DNA of 64,000 nucleotides from Opeltia flavorubescens (Eukaryota; Ascomycota; Lecanoromycetes; Teloschistales; Teloschistaceae). Positions 12,101-27,000 of the stretch are shown one piece after another. Made by a program: the position numbers and the translations under genes. The number at the start of each line of letters is the position of its first letter. Position 1 is the first letter of the stretch. A model generated the notes under the pieces. It was given only the letters and a program-made list of their open reading frames with translations, did not search any database and had not been told where the DNA came from. The stretch spans positions 496,001 to 560,000 of the forward strand of contig KE546978.1 of NCBI GenBank assembly GCA_000442125.1, written 5' to 3'.

Positions 12101-15100
12101 TAATAGATAATAAAATACTAGTAGATTTATATACTAATACTAAAAAATTATAAAATAATTACTAAAATAATATATTTTAAAATATCGATTTTAATATAAA
12201 TTTAAAATATATAATTAAATTATTATAAAATACACGTTATTATAAAATATTCTTTTAATATTTTAAATATACTAGTTATTTTTTTAATTAAAATAAATCT
12301 AATATTAAATTTTTTTTTATTACCGCCTTTTAATAATAATATTAATTATAGTATTATTCGCGAGAATATTTTAATAAAATATTAGTAAAAGTTTATAAAT
12401 TTAAAAAAATACTATATATCGCGGTATAATTTTAAAAAAAACTAATTTTTTATATATTTAATACGGGATTCTTTTATTATAACGCTATTAAAGCGAATAA
12501 TAAACTTTATAAATCTAATTATATATATATTAAATAAATACTTCTTTAATTTAATATATAATCTATATTATAATAATTTTATAAAAACCTTTTATATATA
12601 TATTAAATATTTAGTTTTATTTTTTAAATAAATAATAAATTATTTATATATATTATAATAAATAGATTTAGAAAATTTTTAAAAATATTATTAATATATA
12701 TTTAAAAAATTATTAGGGTATTTATTAAATTAAATAATATAATATAATATTCGAAATAGCTGTATTAAATATAAAATATTATCTTTTATTTATCGTCTTT
12801 CCGGATTTTAATATAATAATAGGTATTTTAGATATTTAAATAAATAAAAATTATTATTTTATATAATTTATTTAAAACTTTTGATATTAAAGAAAAAAAA
12901 TACCGGTTTTTAATAATAACTCGATTTAGCCCTTAATAGTCGATATAAAAGCGAAAATTATCTTTTTTTTTATAAATATAATCAGAACGATAATTTATAA
13001 TATTAAATAATAAATAAACATTTTTACTAGATTTTTATTAATATAAATTTATAAAACCTTTAATTTAATAATTAAAAAATTATATAAAGGTTTAAATAAT
13101 AAATTACTTATTATTTTAAAAATATAATTATTTATAGAATATTTAAAAAGTTTATTAACTTTTAAAAAATTATAAACCCTTTTTAAATCGGTATATTTTT
13201 TAAATAAAATCGTCTTTTTAGTATTATATAAAATAATTATATTATTTTTATTATATAATTTTATATTAAAAAAGTATAACTATTTAAATTCTTTTATTTT
13301 TAATAGGTATCCTAATTTTTTAACCGGGATTAATTTAATATCTATTTCTATTAGGATAATACTAAAATTACGCTATATTTATTATATATATATCGAATTA
13401 ATATTTAAATTATATTAATATAGTTATAAAAGGCTAAATATAATATTAAAAAATTTAATATTTATTTTAATATATTTATTTATTATTATTTCAAATTTTT
13501 TTTTTAAATTAATAAAGTTAATCGGAAGTTTATATTTTTAAAAATAAATTAAATTTATATTATTTAATATTTTAACGAGCGGTTTAATATCCCGGTTATT
13601 ATATAATTCTAGCTTTTTTATATAGTGTTATAATATAAAATTTAGGTTTATATTATAATTAATAAGTATAATTAATTTAATCTCTTATATTTTTTTAATA
13701 GTTATATTTATAATTAGATAAAATATTTATAGTACTATTTATTATCGATCTAATAATATAAAAATAATATCTATTAGATTTTATCTTTTTTCTTTTTATT
13801 TTTATAAAGGTAATCGGGTTTTTTATAGCTTTTTTTATTATATTTTTAATAAATAATTATTATTAATATATTACTATTTTTATAAAATTCGCGGTGATTA
13901 TTTAAACTATATTTTTAAAAATTATACTAGCCTTTATAACCTCTATAACTAGTTATAATTATTTTCGCGCTAATCGCTAATATAATAATATTAGATAGAT
14001 TTTATTCTTTTTAACTACTTTTATAATTTTTAAAATTTAATACTTTAATATTTATAATACTATAATTAATATATACCCGATATTATAAATAAATTAATTT
14101 AATTTTAATTATTTAATTAATAATCCTTTAATATATTTTTAAAAGGTTAAATATTTTAAATATTTTATCGGCTATACTATTTTAAAGGGCGTTTTTTAGA
14201 ATATTTATCTAAATATAATTTAGTAAAAATTCTTTTATATAATTTTTAGAATCTTTTAAATGTTTAATAAATAAAAAAATATTTTATTTATTATAGTATT
14301 TCGTGTTAAAATATTATAAAATTATTTTGATATCGCGGATAATTTAAAAATTAAGCTAATTTAATAAAAGTTTTAATTATTCCTTTTAGGTTATTTTAAA
14401 CCTAATATTTAAATTTTTTTTTTATTCGATCCTATATATTCGCCGGATAGTAATTAAAATAATTTATACTAAATAAAATTTCTAAAATTTCTATCTTATA
14501 TATAATTAGATAAATTTTAAAAATATATTTATATTTATATTTAAATAATATATATTTTATATAATTTTTACTTTTATATTAAATAAAATTAGAGATTTTT
14601 AATTTTAATTTTTTATTTATTTTTTATTTTTTAATATATTTAAAATCGTTAATTAGAATTTTAAAAGTTTATTATTAATATATAATAATAAATAACTCTA
14701 AGAATTCTAATTTTTTTTTAGCTTTTAATATTTCTAACCTTTTTTATTAATAGGCTAAAGCTCGTTTTATTTTATAAACTCGAATCTTTATATTTAAAAT
14801 ATCGCTAATTAATTTATTTATATTATTATTATATAATATAACTATATTTATTAGCGGTTATAATCTAATTATAAGTATAATATTACTATTATTATCTCGC
14901 GTTATAGTTTTATAATATAATCGAACTGCTTTTTATAAAAAGTAAAGATATTAAAATTTAAAAAGAATATAAGAATAAAGAAACTATATAAAAGTATAAA
15001 TAATAGTCTAGCGTTATATTATCGTATATATAAAGCTATATATAAATAATATATATATATTAATATCTAAAAAGCTATAAACTTCGGCAGGAATTCCTTT

Positions 15101-17493
15101 AATTATATAAGCCCTATTTTCTACTAGTATAATATAGCGATATAACGTTTTAGCCGAAGCTATACAACGGTTCTACGATATTATAATAAGCTAGATTATC
15201 GCTAACCGTAATATTATATTAAAGTTTATAAAAATTATTTTTATAAATTATAAATAAATAGATTTAATATATACTTATTAAATCTAAATATTTTATAATT
15301 TTATTAAAAATATAACTATTTTTTTAATTTTTTTAATTAATTTAAATAGGTTAAATTAATTATTTTAATTTTATTTAAATATTTGTAAATTATAAACTTT
15401 TTATTTATAATATCTATTTAATATTATTTTATAAAATTTTAAAAATTAATTTTATAGGTAAATATATTAAAAAATTATTTTTTTATTTATTATAAAATAA
15501 TTTAAAATAGTATAAAATCCTTATAAAATTTATTTAAAGAGTAAATTCTATAAATTTTCATTTTTAATTAATTTAAATTATTTTTAAACATTAAATTTTT
15601 AAATAAATAGTATTTTTATTATATAATTTCTTTTTTTAAAATATTATTTTATTTAATATATAGCGATAAAATATTATAAATTTATTTTAATAATATTTTT
15701 CTATTTTTTATTATATAAAATTATTTAAAATTTAATTTTCGACTTTAATTTATTTTTAAAAAGTATATAATAAAAAGTATAAAATAGATTAGAATTTTTT
15801 TTAAAATTATATTTTTTAAAAAACTATAAATATAAAAAAAAAATTAATAATAATCTTTTTATTTAATTATTCTTTATCGAGTTATTTTTTATTTTTATAA
15901 TATTTTTTTAATAAATATTTTTTAAAATATTTAAATAATTATATTTTTTTTTAAATTTTTATTTTTTTTAAACTATAAATTTTTTATAATTTTTTTTTAT
16001 TTTAAATTTAAAGTTATAGATTATTATATAAATATAATTTTTAGCTATTATTATTATTTATTTATAACATTATAGCGCTAGAATTATAAATTCCCTTTAT
16101 TTTTTTTAAATTTTCGCTAGATTTTATAAATTCTAGTTAATTTAATAGATAAATAAATTTAAAATTAAATTTTTTAAATTTTTTATATAACTTTTATTAT
16201 AGTTTTTTTATTTAAAAAAAATTATAAAAAAAGATTATAGTTTAAAAAGATATAAAAAATATATTATTTAAACTTTTAAATTGTAATTTTATAATTTATA
16301 TTTTTAATAATATTTTTAAATAATTTTGTAATTATTTAAATTTATTTAAATTAAATATTAATATAATATTTTATAGCTAATAAAAATTAAATTTAATTTA
16401 TATAATATATAAAATATTTTATAATAAATTTATTATATATTTATTATAAACCTATAGAAAAATCTATTAAATATAATTATTAATTTTTCTTTAATTATTG
16501 ATATAAATAAAATATCTATTTTTAAAAAAAATTATATATATTTAAAAATTTCTATTAGTACTTTTATTTAAAAGCGAACTTCGAGATTATTTTCGCTTTT
16601 TAATAATAATATTTTCGGAAATTTAAAATAAAATTTATTATATAATACTAATATCGGATTATTATTTCGATTCAAATAATATTAAAATTACTATAATTAT
16701 TATTAAAACAAAAAATATTAATTTTTTAATATTTTTATATCGACGGATATAAATTTTTCTATTATTATATTTTAATTATATAGTAATAATAATATATTAT
16801 TTTATTAATATAATAATTTATTTTAGTAAAAAATAGTATATTTAATTATTAATATTAAAATTATTTTTAAAATATATATTTAAATCGATATAATCGTAAT
16901 TAAATATTATAAAATAATATTAATTATTTTTTAAATAACCGATCGATATTAAACGAATATTTATCTAATATTTATTAAAAATTTATATAGTATTAAATAG
17001 CTAGTTCCGCGCGTTTAAATTAATTCTAAGCTAGTATAAATCAAAATCTATATATTAGACTTTTTTTTTTTTTTTTTTTAATTATTTATAAATTTTTTTA
17101 TAAATTTAATTTTTTTTTATAATTATTTGTAACTAATCGAACTGTAAATAATAATTTAAAAATTTTATTTAATATAAACTAGTTTAAAATATTTTTAAAT
17201 ATAAACTAATTAAATTTAAACCCGCTTATTAATTTATTTATTATAATAAGTTTATTTATTATTATTTTTCTTTTAAAAATTTCCTCGATAATAATTATAG
17301 CTATTATAATTTCTAATTTTATAAATATTCCGATTTTTAATCCCGTTATAAAACTTATTAAAATAAAAAATAAAATAATTAAATTAAAATATAAATTAGT
17401 TTATATATTATATATTAAAATAAATTAAATTTTTATTTTAATTTAACTTTTAATTTAAAAATATAAAATAAATTAATTAATTTTAATAATTAT
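9115..17493. other. Extremely AT-rich, RIP-degraded stretch; no gene recognised
   Basis: About 8.4 kb made almost only of A and T with scattered CG. It is clearly more AT-rich than the Gypsy element to its left. A + strand reading near 12805-12845 (FPDFNIIIGILDI) vaguely recalls a retroviral-type protease box, and a minus-strand reading near 13560-13690 contains KLELYNNRD, but neither is enough to name a family. A T19 run lies at 17061-17079. Most likely an older, more completely mutated transposon layer. Confidence 0.6.
17061..17079 (+). repeat. T19 homopolymer
   Basis: Nineteen T in a row directly after TATTAGAC. Possible retroposon tail on the minus strand, not proven. Confidence 0.7.
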
Positions 17494-17872
17494 ATATATA
17501 TATATTAAAAAACGTCTTTTATTAATTTTCCGACCGGAAAGAAATATAAATTTTATCGGTTAGTATTAAATAAAGGTAGATATATTTTAGGCTTAATACG
17601 TTTTCGTATTTCGATTATAAAAATAACTAGTTTTTTAATAATTTAATAGGTTTATTAGCTTTATATATAGTAGTAAATATAATAGTTTGACTTAAAATAT
17701 TTAATAAATATATTTTAATAATATAAAAGTTTTTATAATCGGACGAAAATTAGTAGCGCTATAGTATATAAAAGTTTTAGGCGTATTAAACTAGCTGGGA
17801 ACTGGCTTCAAGTTCTACTAGCTACCAGTTACCAGCAGTAAAATCCTATTAGAACGGTGGCCCAGTACTCGT
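17494..17872 (+). repeat. Tandem repeat unit, copy 1 of 2 (about 378 bp)
   Basis: Repeated immediately downstream with a period of 378 bp (ATTAAAAAACG at 17504 and 17882). It starts with a TATATATA run followed by TTAAAAAACGTCTTTT and ends in a less AT-rich, RIP-spared block (AACTAGCTGGGAACTGGC to GGCCCAGTACTCG). The size and internal TATA suggest an LTR or a subterminal unit of a transposon, but no coding region links to it. A short inverted relative lies near 32118-32205. Confidence 0.75.
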
Positions 17873-18260
17873 TATATATATATTAAAAAACGTTTTTTAT
17901 TAGCTTTTCGACCTAAAATAAATATAAATTTTATTAGTTAATATTAAATAATAGTAGATATATTTCGAATCTAGCGCGTTTTCGTATTTTAACCACTAAA
18001 ATAGTTAGATTCTCTACAGTTTAATAATTTTACTAATAATTTATATAGTAATAAATAGAATAGTTTTATTTAAAGCGTTTAATAAACGTATTTTAATAAT
18101 ACTAAAATATTTAGAATCGGATTAAAACTAGTAGCGCTATAGAATTTAAAAGATTTAGCTGTATTAAACTGATTGAAAATTGGCTGCCAGCTCTATTAGT
18201 CAGCCCTATTAACTGCTAGCTACTAGCAGCAAATATCTAATGAAACGATAGCCCGGTATT
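17873..18260 (+). repeat. Tandem repeat unit, copy 2 of 2
   Basis: Second copy of the unit at 17494-17872. Shared landmarks are AATATAAATTTTAT, GCGTTTTCGTATTT, AGTAGCGCTATAG and the ending TAGCCCGGTA (GTGGCCCAGTA in copy 1). The end block again retains CA and TG (GATTGAAAATTGGCTGCC). Confidence 0.75.
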
Positions 18261-21117
18261 TATAGTTTATAATATAATTTAAAAATTCAATAATAAAATA
18301 TACTCGATTTAAAATATAATTAATATATATAAAATATTTAATTATAATATTAAAATAAAATTTAATATATTTATTATAACTGTTATTTAAATTTTTAAAT
18401 AAATATTATAGAATAAAAATAATAAATAAAATATAGAATTATAATATATAAAAACCGGTATATTAATATATTTAAAATAGGCTATTTTATTCAATAGCGA
18501 GAATAATTAAAATATTAACGATAATAATTCAATAAATATAAAGGTATTAAATAACGCGAAAATAACGACTATTAATATATATTATAGGTATATTCGAATC
18601 GAAATAAAATATTAGGTTAATTATAATAGGATTTATTATATAAAAAGTTTAGTTTTAAAAAATAATTAAAGTTATTAATAGTTTAAAATTCGGTTTTTAA
18701 TTTAAATCTTTTAAATATAAAAAAAATTAATATAATTTTTTTAATATATTAAATAATATTATTCTTATAAAAATACGATAAAAAGATATTATATATTAAT
18801 TAATAACAATTTATTATTATAATAGCTAGTATTATATATCGATTAATAGTAAAAAATTTTTATATTAATCCGATTTAATTAATTAAAAATAAAAAATTTA
18901 TTAATTAAAAATCGAATTTTATTTATATTACTAGCAAAATAGCGGTAAATCTGTATATTTTATATATAGGAAATAACAGTTGCTTTTATAATTATATAAT
19001 ATTTTAAATAAATTTTATTAGATTTTATAATAATTATTACTATTAAAGGTTTAAGTTATAGTATTTTTTTTATAAAAATTTCGATTTAAACCGTTTCGTT
19101 ATATTACTAATAAATATTAGTATATTATAAAAATAAAATTTAGAATATAACTATAAAATTCAAATTTATTTAGATATTTTTAATTAATAAAAAATATCTA
19201 AAATATAAATTAAAATAAACGTTAAAAACCGCGATAAAAATAAAAAAATAATAATAAATCGAATTTATTTTAATTAAAATTTCAATTTTAGAATTTAAAT
19301 ATATTTTATAAAAAATCGATTCTAATATTTAAAAATTTATAGAGTATTAAAAAATAGGTAGTAGTAATACTCGTTATAATAGTAATATTTATACTAGCCG
19401 CGATTCCTCTAATAATCTAAAATATTTTTATATCTAGTAGTAAATAATTAAATTAATAGACGTTATATCATTTTTAAAAAAATTAAAATTAGGTAAAGAA
19501 ATTATAAAAAAAGTAAAAGCGAATTTAAAATATTTTAAAAAGTAATTATATTAATATAAATAATTAAAAAAAAAAATTTAAATAATAAAATAACTTATAA
19601 AAAGATAAAATATTTTAAATATAATAAATCGAAATTTATTTTAAATATAAACTCTGAATTAAATTTAGTAAATCTTTTTAAAAAATTTTAATTCGGATTA
19701 AAAATTCTATTAAAATAGAAAGTTATTTTCGATATTATTTTTAATAATATTTATTGATATTAAATTTTAAATTATTTTAATAGTTTATATAAATTTAATA
19801 TTATTTTAATAGGTTTCTTTTTTAATTATAATAATCGTTTTTTTTATAATAATAAATTTAAAATAATAAAAGATAAAATAATAAAATTTATACCGACTAT
19901 TTTATTAATACTTTTATTTATATTAAATTTTAAATAAATCCTTTAAAATTTATAATAAATTATATTAATATACCCGCGATATTTATAACTCGAAATAAAA
20001 CTATATATAATTATTTATATAAAAAAATAGATATAAATTTAAATCGATATAGATTAAAATTTATTTTTATTTTATTATAATATCTATTAATTTATTTTTT
20101 AAATCTATTAATAGAATATAATAAAATAATTATTTTTAATTATAAAAAATACTACTAATAATTTATATTTTAATAATATTATAATTAAAATATATTATTA
20201 ATAAACGGATTCTATTTATTATACTACTTTATAAATAAATATTATAAATTAATATTTTTAAAATATTAACTTTTAATTCTAGTTTTAAAAGCGCTAAATT
20301 TTTAAATTTAAAAGTATTTAGCTAATTTAACGGTATTTTTTTAATTTTAAGTCGGTATCTATTTTAATTATAAAAGTTAAAATTATTATAAATCTTTAAT
20401 TCTTTATATAAATTTTATAATAGGTTATAATTTAAAAAATTGACTATTTTATTATATATTATTAAAATCGTATAATTTTAAAAAAAATTTAGATTATATT
20501 ATAAGTTATAAAATTTATAAATTAGAAAAATTTATTTTTAAAGATTTTAAAAATTTATTATCTAATTAATTTTATTTAAAATTTAAATTATATTATATAA
20601 ATTTTAATTATAGAATATTTTTCTTAATTATTATATAAATCAAGTATCAATAGTTTTATATAAAATTTGTATATTTTAAACTATAAAAAATTATTTAAAA
20701 TAATATTAAAGGGAATAATATTAAATATTTACTTTAATAATAATTTTTTTAAAATTAATAGATATAATTAAAAAAATCTTTATAAAATTGTTATTAAAAA
20801 TTACCCGCTTTTTTTTAAAAAAAAAATTTTTATTATATATATCGCGTAATATAGGGTTAACTGCTATAAAATAATTTTTATATTATATTAGAATTTTATT
20901 TTAAATAATTATTAATATTTTTTAAAATAAATTATTAAATTTTAAATTTCGGCTAATAAAATATAAAAAATTATTTAAAATATTTATAAAAATTTTAAAA
21001 TAAAAATATAATATTTAATTACTAAAGAATAATAATTTAATAATATTAAAAAATAAAATATAAATAATAATTTCGTTATAAATATAAAAATAGTAATATA
21101 GAATTAAACCTTTATTT
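18261..21117. other. Extremely AT-rich, RIP-degraded stretch; no gene recognised
   Basis: Same character as 9115-17493: long A/T runs, scattered CG, almost no CA or TG. I see no readable domain on either strand, no repeat pair and no RNA gene. Confidence 0.6.
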
Positions 21118-21190
21118 CCCTCTACCGACGGTCCACTTCTAGCCCCTAACCCTTTCAGGCCTAGCGCCTCTATACCCCTACGCGCGCGTA
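21118..21190 (+). other. GC-rich RIP-spared island at the left end of the probable LINE
   Basis: About 70 bp with many C residues (CCCTCTACCGACGG, TTTCAGGCCTAGCG, then ACGCGCGCG), followed by a TATATATATATTAAAAAACC stretch. Sharply different from the A/T-only sequence on its left. Interpreted as a retained element terminus or promoter. Confidence 0.6.
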
Positions 21191-24100
21191 TATATATATT
21201 AAAAAACCTACTCGCGATATAAATAAGTTTTTATAAGGCGACTACGCGATTATAACGTTATATATAATCTTTAAAAAGTATAAAAAAAGGTTATAAAAGA
21301 TAATAGTTAATAATTTAAATTTAAATAGATTTAATTTATTATATACTTATTACTATATTAACGATATCTATAACTATAAAAGGCCTATATTAGAGGATAA
21401 TTAGGAATATCGTCTTTATAATTAAAAATACTCGTTATAATTAATAATCTATTATTTATTCTAGTTTATATTTATTTAAAAGTTTAAATAAAATTTATTT
21501 AAATTAAATTATCTATTTTAATAAAAAAAGCTAATTTTATATTTATTTAAATTATACCTAATTTTACTAATATTAAATTTTTTTCCCGAAACTAATAGTT
21601 TAAAAAAATCCCTGTTATATTAATGGTAAACTCTATAATTTTATTTTAAATTAAATAATAAATATACGATTTTATCGCGTTTTAACCTCTTTTTTAGCGA
21701 AATATCCGCCGTAAATTTTAGGGGAAAATAAAAAAATAGAGATAATAGATATATATTTAAATATATAAACTTTACTTTAATATTTCTATTAATTATAGCT
21801 AAATCTATATTTATATCTAAACTAAAAATATTATTTTTAATTTTTACCGATACCGTTTCTATTAATATTATTTTATAGTATAGATTACTATTATAAAACT
21901 CGATATTTATAAGTAATATCTATTAGCCGCTTTATAATATACTTTTTAAATCCTTTTATATAATTAAAATACTTAATTTAAGCATTTTTATAGTAAATTT
22001 CCTTCGTTTTTTTTATATCTTATTTATTAATTTTTTTCCGCTTCGCTCTAATCGCTTTTAATAGCTCGCTCTATTATTAATAATAAGCTTTTTAATTTTT
22101 TAAATTGATAATAGTATAGGCCTATTAAAAGAGCTTTTTAATCTTAAATAATTTATATTTAAAAACGATAATCTAAAGAAAATAATAATTAATTATTGAT
22201 TTTAACAAGGATTAATTATTATATATACGCTATTTACTCGATAAATAGTTTCTTTAAAATATTCTAGTAATCTAGTTAAATTCCTCGATATAATCGATCC
22301 TAATTTTTAAACGGAATTAGTATATTATTAATAAAGATATATACCGATCTTTTTTAGTCCTTAAATAATTAGGGGATATTTATACTATAACTTCGAATAG
22401 GCGGATCTAAAAGTTGAGTAGTATTAAATTAAATATAATTTTTATTAATAATTAAACTTTTAATCTTCGATTTTAATATTAAAATAAAGGTTATATTTCA
22501 ATTAATCCTTATTACTAATAAAGATAAAAAAGGGTAGAAAAACCGTCTAGGCGAGTTTTTACAGGCTAATTATATAATATTCTATACCGCGACTTTAACG
22601 CTAATACCTATTCCTTAAATATATAAGAAAATATAATAGTAATAAATATAATATTTAGTTCTAAAAACTTTTTCTTTTTTATAATTAATTAGCGGATAAA
22701 ATAATATTTAATAGATTAAAATACGATTAAAATAAAATATAATTTTTAAAGAAGGCCTAGCTTAAAAAGTAGATTCCCCTTTAATATAGATATATTAGCT
22801 TTTAAAGCTCGATAAAAATAATAATATTATATAAATTATATTATTTAACCTACCCTTTTTTTATTTTTTTATTTACTATAATATATCGATTTACCTATTT
22901 TAAAAACGCGTTTTATTATTCTAGTAATCGTCGATTTAAAATTAATATAGACTAATTATTAAAAAATTTATTAATTAAATTTTTTGTTTTTTATAAATAT
23001 TTCTCGCTAATTTTTTAATATTTAAAAGGTATTATATTTAAAGATAAAATACTAATAGATTTGCGTATATATTTTCTAGCCCTTATTTTATTAAAGCTCG
23101 ATAATCTATAGATTTTACTATTAAAAAATTATATAATATTAATAACTATCGATTTTATATTAATATAACTTATAAAATTTAAAACTTTAATATTTTACTT
23201 TAAAATTTCTTCGATATTAATATTAATATAATTCTAACTAATATTTAACTCGATTTTAAAAAAGTAGTAGAAATATTAATTATAGATTTTAAAATAATTA
23301 AGGATATATTATATAAAAGCTCTAAAAACGCTTTTATATAGCGAATTTAAATTATTTGTATAAAATATACCGCGATAGAACTAAGAATTTTTATAATTAA
23401 TAATTGTTATTTTAAATAAATTAAATCCTTTAAAGTATTTTTAACGAAATATAATTTTAAAAATAACGAAATCGAGTATTTAGATAAAAAAATACCTAAA
23501 TATATAGTATTTTAAATTTAATAAAACTATAATATTCCGGATTTAAATACGCGAAATCTATACTAGCGAACCTTATTCAATAAGACCTTTTTATATATAT
23601 ATATAAAATACGAGCGGCGATTAATTATCTATATAGTATTATTTATATAAAAAGGTCGGATCTTTTTTAAAAAAAATAAGATTATATATATAGCGGAAAT
23701 CTATTATTATTATCTAATATTTTAAAATTTTTAAAATTATTATAATAGCGAAAAGTATATTAATTATTTTAAAGAAATTCGATAAAAATAATAATTCTAA
23801 TAACAAAACTTTAGGTAAAAGCGGGTTATATTTAATTTAATACTTATTTAATAGATTAAAATCTATTAAAAGATTTTATAAATTTAATAAAGATTAAAAA
23901 ATACTATCCTCGTTTAAAGCGAATCTAAAAGATATAAATAAAATCCGGTTATAAAAAGAAAAGAATCTACGGATTATAATATAAACTATTTATATTATCA
24001 CGTTTTTATATTTCCTCTAATTTAATAAGGTTCTATATATTAAAATTTAATATATTCGCGTTTTAAAAGATAAAAATATAATTAAAATTTTATTTTTCTT

Positions 24101-24199
24101 TTAAAAGATTTACTAGTTTAATAGTAAATTAAATAATTTTTATCGCGGAAAACTATAATAATAATTATTTAATTAGAGATTAAACCTTTTATTTTTTAT

Positions 24200-26990
24200 T
24201 TTAATCGAAATTCTCTTTATTTTAATACTATTTATCTTCTTCTTTAATAAATTCGCGTATTTAGAATTATAGAAGGCTTTTTTTTTTAGTTATTTAATAT
24301 TTATAATTAGCTAAAAAGGCCGATAAAAGTAATAATAAAATTTATCGATAATATAATAATATCTTATTATTTTTAATATAGATTATCTAAAATTCCGGCA
24401 TTTTTTTTTTAATGTTTTAAAAATAATCTAATTAATATTAAAGTCGAGCCTAATTTTTATAGAATATATTCTTTTTATAAAAAAGGGATTTAATATTTTT
24501 TAAATATTTTTTAATAGCTTATTCGAAAATTATATAATTAAAATAGATAGAGTTTAAATTTTAATAATTTAACGATTATTTAATACTTATTTAGCTAGAT
24601 TAATAATCCTATATAATAAAAGGAGGATTTTATAAATCTAAAAACTTAATTTAGATTTTAGTATAAATATTATACAAAATTATATAAATATATATAAAAA
24701 ATAAGTAATTTATTTAGAAAAAAAATATTAAATAGTTACCTTTATACTTTAATCGCTTAATAGAAATATTTAAAATTTTATTATAAAAAAAATAAGTAAT
24801 TATTATTTCTAAAGAGCTTTATTTAGAATATTTATAAGAAAAATAATTAGTATTTATTCATCGAAGCGCTTTAATAAAATCTCGCTAATAAATATTAAAA
24901 TAAGCGATAGTTTTATTAATAAAACTTTTATATAACGATAAAATTATATAAACTTAATTAATTAAAAAACTTTAAAATAATATCGCTAATTTAAAATAGA
25001 ATTAATAATATTATAATTAATTTAACTTTAATATAACGAAAAGTTCGCTAGGCTCTAACTAATTTATATCCTAAATAAAGATACTATAGATAAATAATTA
25101 AATAGACGATATTATTATTTATTTACTACTTAAAAAAGTAATAGAATAGAAAGTATTTTATTTATTCTAATACCTTTAAATTATCTCGCCGATTTATATC
25201 CTTATAAGCGATATTTTTACTAATTTTAGACGTTATACGCGAGAAAATTTTTTTTAAAAAAAAATTATATTATTTATAGTAATAATAAGCTATTTAATAC
25301 TCGCTTCTATTACCGATTCTAGAGAATATTATTGTAAAAGTTAAAATAGTAAAAAATACTCGATAAACCCTATAATTAAAAGTTTAATCCTCGTTAAAAA
25401 TAATAATTTAAAAAAATTACTTTTTTATAAATTTATAATCGATTTATCTATAAATCTTTAAAATTAATAAAAATAAAATTAATATTTATAAATTCTCCGC
25501 GGTATAGCTCTTAATTTTATTAGTTTTATTTTTAGCTATACGCGCGCGATAATACTAGAATTTTATTAAATTAAAGTCCTAATTTAAAAGGATTAGTATA
25601 CGAAAATATAAAAAAATTAATTATCTAGTTATAAAAGCGCGAAAAAATCGATTATTTAGCTTACTTCTAAAGAAAAATTTAAAAATTCTAAAAATAATCG
25701 TATTTTAGCNCCTAAAAGTTTTATAATAAGCCGATAGTCTTTAATAAAAGTAAGTATATAATATTAAATCAGCAATAGAATTAATATATAATATCTTTAT
25801 TATTTTATATAAAAATTTCCTCGTTTATTAAATATTACTTGAAAATTATAATTTAAATGATTAATAAAATTAGATTTCTAATTATAAATACGCGATAATA
25901 AGTACCTATATAAATTTAAATATTTAGTATCGATTATTCTAGTATATAAAATTATAATTATTATATTTTATATACTTTATATTTATATCTATAAAATAAA
26001 AAATTAAATTTATTTAAGTTTATAAGTTTCTACTCCTTTTCTAGTATAAACTAACTTAATATTATCGCTAATTCTAGCTAAAATAGGCGATAAATAGTAA
26101 AATTACCTTTTAACCTTTTATATAACTATAATATCGTAAGGATTTATTTTTAATATATTAAAAACGTGCTTTAATTATCGTTAAAAATAAAAATCCTAAT
26201 AATAATACGCGATAATTATTAAAATTTCTTTTCTTTACTAAGATTTTTACCCGTAAACTTCGTATTAATTCTTTAATATATTTTATACGCTATTTTAAAA
26301 CGTTTACTATAATCCTTTTAAATATTAAATTTTATATTTTTAATAGTAATATTATAATATAGATTCTAAATCTAATTAGCGATAAATATAAGGATATTTA
26401 TTTTTAAACTGTTTTATTCTCGCTTATATACTAGCGGAACGTTATATATTAAAGTAAAGATTTTATAATAGCTATTATAAATATTAAGGATTAGTAACTA
26501 AATATATAATAAATTTAATTATTTAATATTATTAGACGCGATAAAAAAAATTTAAAAAACTTCTATAAAATTATCGCGTTTAAGTAAAATAATTTATAGT
26601 TTTATCGCTAATATAAAAGTAAGATTTCTTTATCGCGTATTATAGTATAAATTATTATTATATATAAACTTCTAGTAAAGAAATCCGCGAAAAAAAAAAT
26701 AGAATGAATTAAAATAAATAAATTACTTATATAAAAAGTAAAAGCGAATATAAAGGCTATAAATAAGCTATAATAGACTTATTGGAATATAATTAATAAC
26801 CAGAAAGGCGGATTTAAAAAGTTTATAGTTTATAAATATATATAAACTTTATAATAACTTTAATAATAAAAAGTCACGAATATATTAAAAGAAAAGTAGA
26901 TAGGCGAAAAAATTAATAATTATATACGGTTGCACTAGTGCGTTTCTAGTAAGCGTATACGCTACTATTATTATCCTCGCTTAAGACCGT
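24200..26990 (+). pseudogene. LINE-type reverse transcriptase fossil (tentative)
   Basis: The frame around 24391-24417 reads NSGIFFLMF, like the 'G-x-F-P-x-x-F' block of LINE reverse transcriptases, preceded by a hydrophobic helix. About 150 nt further on is FENYII, resembling the LE-K-I-I that follows the 'YRPISLL' block. At 25102-25113 the frame reads I-D-D-I followed by hydrophobic residues, matching the catalytic xxDD box at about the right distance. Just before the 3' boundary, 26935-26998 reads C-x-many-RYYYYPRLRP, which may be the remains of the C-terminal Cys/His knuckle and 'CPRL'-like segment. Each match alone is weak; their order and spacing support the call. An ambiguous base is at 25710. 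Confidence 0.38.
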
Positions 26991-27000
26991 CGGCCTACAC

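Larger units (their letters stand above)
21118..27000 (+). mobile_element. Probable LINE (non-LTR retrotransposon), RIP-degraded
   Basis: A block that is less AT-rich than its surroundings and is bounded by two RIP-spared islands: a GC-rich one at 21118-21190 (CCCTCTACCGACGGTCC to ACGCGCGCG) and one at 26925-26998 (GGTTGCACTAGTGCG and a GCGTATACGC palindrome). No LTRs were found. Reverse-transcriptase-like motifs lie on the + strand. The GC-rich left island would fit a LINE 5' end with an internal promoter. The family assignment is inferred from weak motifs, and the exact limits are not proven. Confidence 0.42.

Noticed and set aside
12800-12850. Possible retroviral-type aspartic protease in the AT-rich block
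   Set aside because: A single short reading (FPDFNIIIGILDI) without the catalytic D-T/S-G motif or neighbouring RT. Too weak to call.
21190-21215. Similarity of TATATATATATTAAAAAACC to the start of the 378-bp repeats
   Set aside because: Only the TATA run and the A tract match; sequence beyond diverges completely, so it is not called another copy.
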